Assembly (NCBI GenBank): GCA_009936895.1
Contig: JAACDS010000263.1
Location: 1 to 16,166, forward strand
Source: Pseudomonadota bacterium
GTDB lineage: Bacteria; Pseudomonadota; Gammaproteobacteria; Pseudomonadales; Azotimanducaceae
Reading direction: 5' to 3'
DNA length: 16,166 nucleotides
Part shown: one piece after another, positions 14,476 to 16,166 of the stretch
How positions within the stretch are numbered: position 1 is the first letter of the stretch
Layout of the letters: each line of letters opens with the position of its first letter
Position numbers and translations under genes: made by a program
The notes under the pieces: model-generated
Database searches by the model: none
Seen by the model: the letters and a program-made list of their open reading frames with translations, nothing else
What the model was told of the DNA's origin: nothing

Positions 14476-14511
14476 CGAACCGATAAAAACCTTACTCTCG
14501 TCAGCGACGCG

Positions 14512-15219
14512 TCAGTTCCTTTCGCTCATCAAGTTCCGCAGTTTACCTGCGGTTTCGGAGATGATTTGGCTGACGCGGGATTCGCTGACTTCCAAAATCG
14601 CTCCAATTTCTTTGAGATTCATTTCTTCTTGGTAGTACAGAGCCAGTACCATTCGGGCTCTCTCCGGTAACAGCTCGATGGCGTCGGCCAGTTGCGTCAC
14701 CATCTGGTCTCTCTCCAGTGCTTGATCTGGACCGCTGTCCAACTCACTGGCTTCCTCGAAACCAGAAGGCATCGCGTCAGAGCTGACGACGTCCACACCC
14801 TCGGCAATGAGCCGTTCTTTTTCGTAGGTAGCAATGTCTTTGTCAAGATAATCCGCCACTTCTGCGCTCTTGGGGGCACGTCCGTGTTCCTTGCTTAGAG
14901 CGGAAATAGCCTGATCCTGCTCGCGCTTGATCGTGATGGCTGATCGAGTGGAATAAGAAATCCGTCGAACCTCGTCCAGCATAGCGCCACGAATGCGTGT
15001 TTTGGCGAATATTTCGAACTCGATTCCCCGAGAGGGCTCAAAAGCGCGCTGGGCATGAATCAGTCCCTCCATACCCGCTTGAATCAAATCGTCGGTCGCG
15101 ATGCTGGCAGGCAACCGGGTGCGCAGATGAAATGCGATGCGTTTGACCAAGGTGTAATGCTGTCCGATGGAAACGCCGGACGAATCTTGCTGTTCTTCAT
15201 AGGCGTCAATGTTGGCCAT
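14512..15219 (-). CDS. fliA: Flagellar sigma factor FliA (sigma-28)
   Basis: Alternative sigma factor for late flagellar and motility genes. It has 235 residues (E. coli 239). Region 2 contains RLPASIATDDLIQAGMEGLI and the core-binding/-10 helix FAKTRIRGAMLDEVR (71-85). Region 3 follows, and region 4 has LPERARMVLALYYQEEMNLK and the -35 reading HTH IGAILEVSESRVSQI (205-219). It differs from typical FliA just after region 2.4: the usual DWxPRSV is replaced by SYSTRSA (88-94), although the flanking Asp82, Arg85 and Arg92 are kept. GAGAGGG lies 7 nt before the ATG, inside the end of flhG; the 2-bp gap to flhG implies coupled translation. The anti-sigma factor FlgM is not in the window. Confidence 0.93.
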   Translation of the reverse strand: MANIDAYEEQQDSSGVSIGQHYTLVKRIAFHLRTRLPASIATDDLIQAGMEGLIHAQRAFEPSRGIEFEIFAKTRIRGAMLDEVRRISYSTRSAITIKREQDQAISALSKEHGRAPKSAEVADYLDKDIATYEKERLIAEGVDVVSSDAMPSGFEEASELDSGPDQALERDQMVTQLADAIELLPERARMVLALYYQEEMNLKEIGAILEVSESRVSQIISETAGKLRNLMSERN

Positions 15220-15221
15220 GT

Positions 15222-16019
15222 TCAGACCCTCTCCCGGGCTGGGCTAGGCGCATTGATCTGGTCTAGTTTGGTCATGAGTACGGCAGCGAGCTCGGCGATG
15301 TTCTTGGTCGCCGGACTGCTCGGATAGTGCTCTAAGATGGTCTCGCGCTTGCGAGTCACCCTGCCAAACAGGTCGTCCTGTAAAACGCTCGCCAGATAGC
15401 TAACAGGTTCTTCGAGAAACTTCATACAAACCAAATTCATTTTATCGAACAGACGCTTGCCCGCTTGCTCTGAGGAGACCCTGTTTGGCACCAAGTACAG
15501 ATCCTTAAGTCGGTCCTTACGGCTCTCAAGTTTGATTAAACCATAGGCATCGGCGATGGATGCCGGCTCGTCCTGCATGACCAACAGACGCATGCAGCAG
15601 GCATCGAGAAAGCTCATATTGGCACTGGAGAGTCCAGCTGCCGAATCGATCAGCAGCACATCCAAGTCTGGAAAGCTTTCCAGTATCTGATCGATCAGGG
15701 AACGCGCTTGCACAGAGGTAATATTGGCCAGAGACTGATTTCCAGAGGCGCCGGGGATCAAAAGCAGGCCGTGCTGTGTTTCCACGGCGACATCGGCGAC
15801 GGTCTTGGAGTCATCAAAAACATGACTGACGTTCAGGGGCGCATTAACACCCAATACAATTTGTGAATTGGCCAGACCTAGGTCCGCATCCAGCAACCCA
15901 ACCCGCAAATTTTGCGCACACAGTGCTAGGGCCAGATTGACCGCTACGGTGGTTTTGCCCACGCCGCCTTTGCCGCTGGCAATGCCTAGAATGCTTGTTG
16001 TGGTATTTGACTGAGACAT
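15222..16019 (-). CDS. flhG: Flagellar number regulator FlhG (FleN/MinD-like ATPase)
   Basis: MinD/ParA-family ATPase that limits the number of polar flagella, in relatives by acting on FlhF and on the master regulator FleQ/FlrA. From ATG 16019 it has 265 residues. The deviant Walker A KGGVGKTT is at 17-24, the switch LDADLGLAN at 43-51, Walker B VLLIDSAAG at 121-129, and the FlhG-type stretch QDEPASIADAYGLIKL (149-164) is clear. No good ribosome site precedes 16019; a TTG at 16052 would add 11 residues, but P. aeruginosa FleN likewise begins shortly before the P-loop. The N-terminal DQAxxLR motif, which in several FlhG proteins stimulates FlhF GTPase, is absent with either start. It lies between a probable flhF and fliA. 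Confidence 0.9.
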   Translation of the reverse strand: MSQSNTTTSILGIASGKGGVGKTTVAVNLALALCAQNLRVGLLDADLGLANSQIVLGVNAPLNVSHVFDDSKTVADVAVETQHGLLLIPGASGNQSLANITSVQARSLIDQILESFPDLDVLLIDSAAGLSSANMSFLDACCMRLLVMQDEPASIADAYGLIKLESRKDRLKDLYLVPNRVSSEQAGKRLFDKMNLVCMKFLEEPVSYLASVLQDDLFGRVTRKRETILEHYPSSPATKNIAELAAVLMTKLDQINAPSPARERV

Positions 16020-16061
16020 AGAGGTAAAAGTATCAACGTCTGTTAACAACAAGTATATAGA

Positions 16062-16166
16062 TTATTCCTCTAACGTATTGGTTGAATTGATTTTTTCGAG
16101 CGAGTCGACATCTTTGTCAATCAAATGTCCGCTGACCCCAGAAAGTCGAGCCGCATTGAGTTCTAA
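16062..16166 (-). CDS. Partial gene upstream of flhG, probably the flhF C-terminus
   Basis: The minus strand is open from the window edge to a TAA at 16062-16064, giving 34 residues that begin LELNAARLSG and end with LEE. GAGGAA sits at its end, 42 bp before the flhG ATG. The gene order flhF-flhG-fliA is standard in polarly flagellated gammaproteobacteria, so FlhF, the SRP-type GTPase that places the flagellum, is the likely product. The fragment is too short to show a diagnostic FlhF motif, and the charged tail would be longer than in some relatives. Confidence 0.45.
   Translation of the reverse strand, partial: LELNAARLSGVSGHLIDKDVDSLEKINSTNTLEE

Noticed and set aside
14480..14486. CCGATAA resembling a sigma-28 -10 element
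   Set aside because: It is on the plus strand, pointing into fliA antisense, and has no TAAA-type -35 at the right distance.

Overview
The window is a chromosomal segment from a gammaproteobacterium, probably a marine, polarly flagellated, Oceanospirillales- or Pseudomonadales-like organism. The grounds are the gene order rsmG-parA-parB-atpIBEFHAGDC-glmU-glmS next to the Rsm/Par loci, an H+-type c subunit with its essential Asp, and an flhF-flhG-fliA type flagellar cluster. The genus is a guess; no rRNA or tRNA gene is present to fix it.

Layout. 1-186: the end of rsmG. 209-1984: parA and parB (chromosome segregation). 2002-9371: the complete F1Fo ATP synthase operon atpI-B-E-F-H-A-G-D-C. It is preceded by a good sigma-70 type promoter and has a stem-loop in nearly every longer gap between genes. 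9456-12717: glmU and glmS, which together supply UDP-GlcNAc for cell wall and LPS. 12718-12896: a very AT-rich gap that ends in a second, degenerate copy of the last codons of glmS. 12897-13937: a class I nitronate monooxygenase-like flavoprotein. On the minus strand, 16166 to 13944: the tail of a gene that is probably flhF, then flhG, fliA and an unrecognised 167-residue protein. The minus-strand unit converges on the flavoprotein gene, with only 6 bp between the stop codons.

How it works together. ParA/ParB handle origin segregation; the atp genes make the proton-driven ATP synthase with the usual Fo-then-F1 order; GlmS makes glucosamine-6-phosphate and GlmU turns glucosamine-1-phosphate into UDP-GlcNAc; FlhG and FliA control flagellar number and late flagellar transcription.

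Most of the window is conserved housekeeping. The most unusual signal is behind glmS, at the place where Tn7-type elements insert (attTn7). An 18-bp sequence encoding Ser-Val-Thr-Val-Glu-stop occurs at the real glmS end (12700-12717) and again at 12854-12871. The three differences are all third-position and synonymous, and roughly 27% GC DNA lies between the copies. This looks like the scar of past integration or recombination with a foreign glmS end. Other points worth a second look are the unknown gene behind fliA, the 243-bp atpE-atpF gap, the hairpins flanking atpD, and the altered region 2.4 of FliA.
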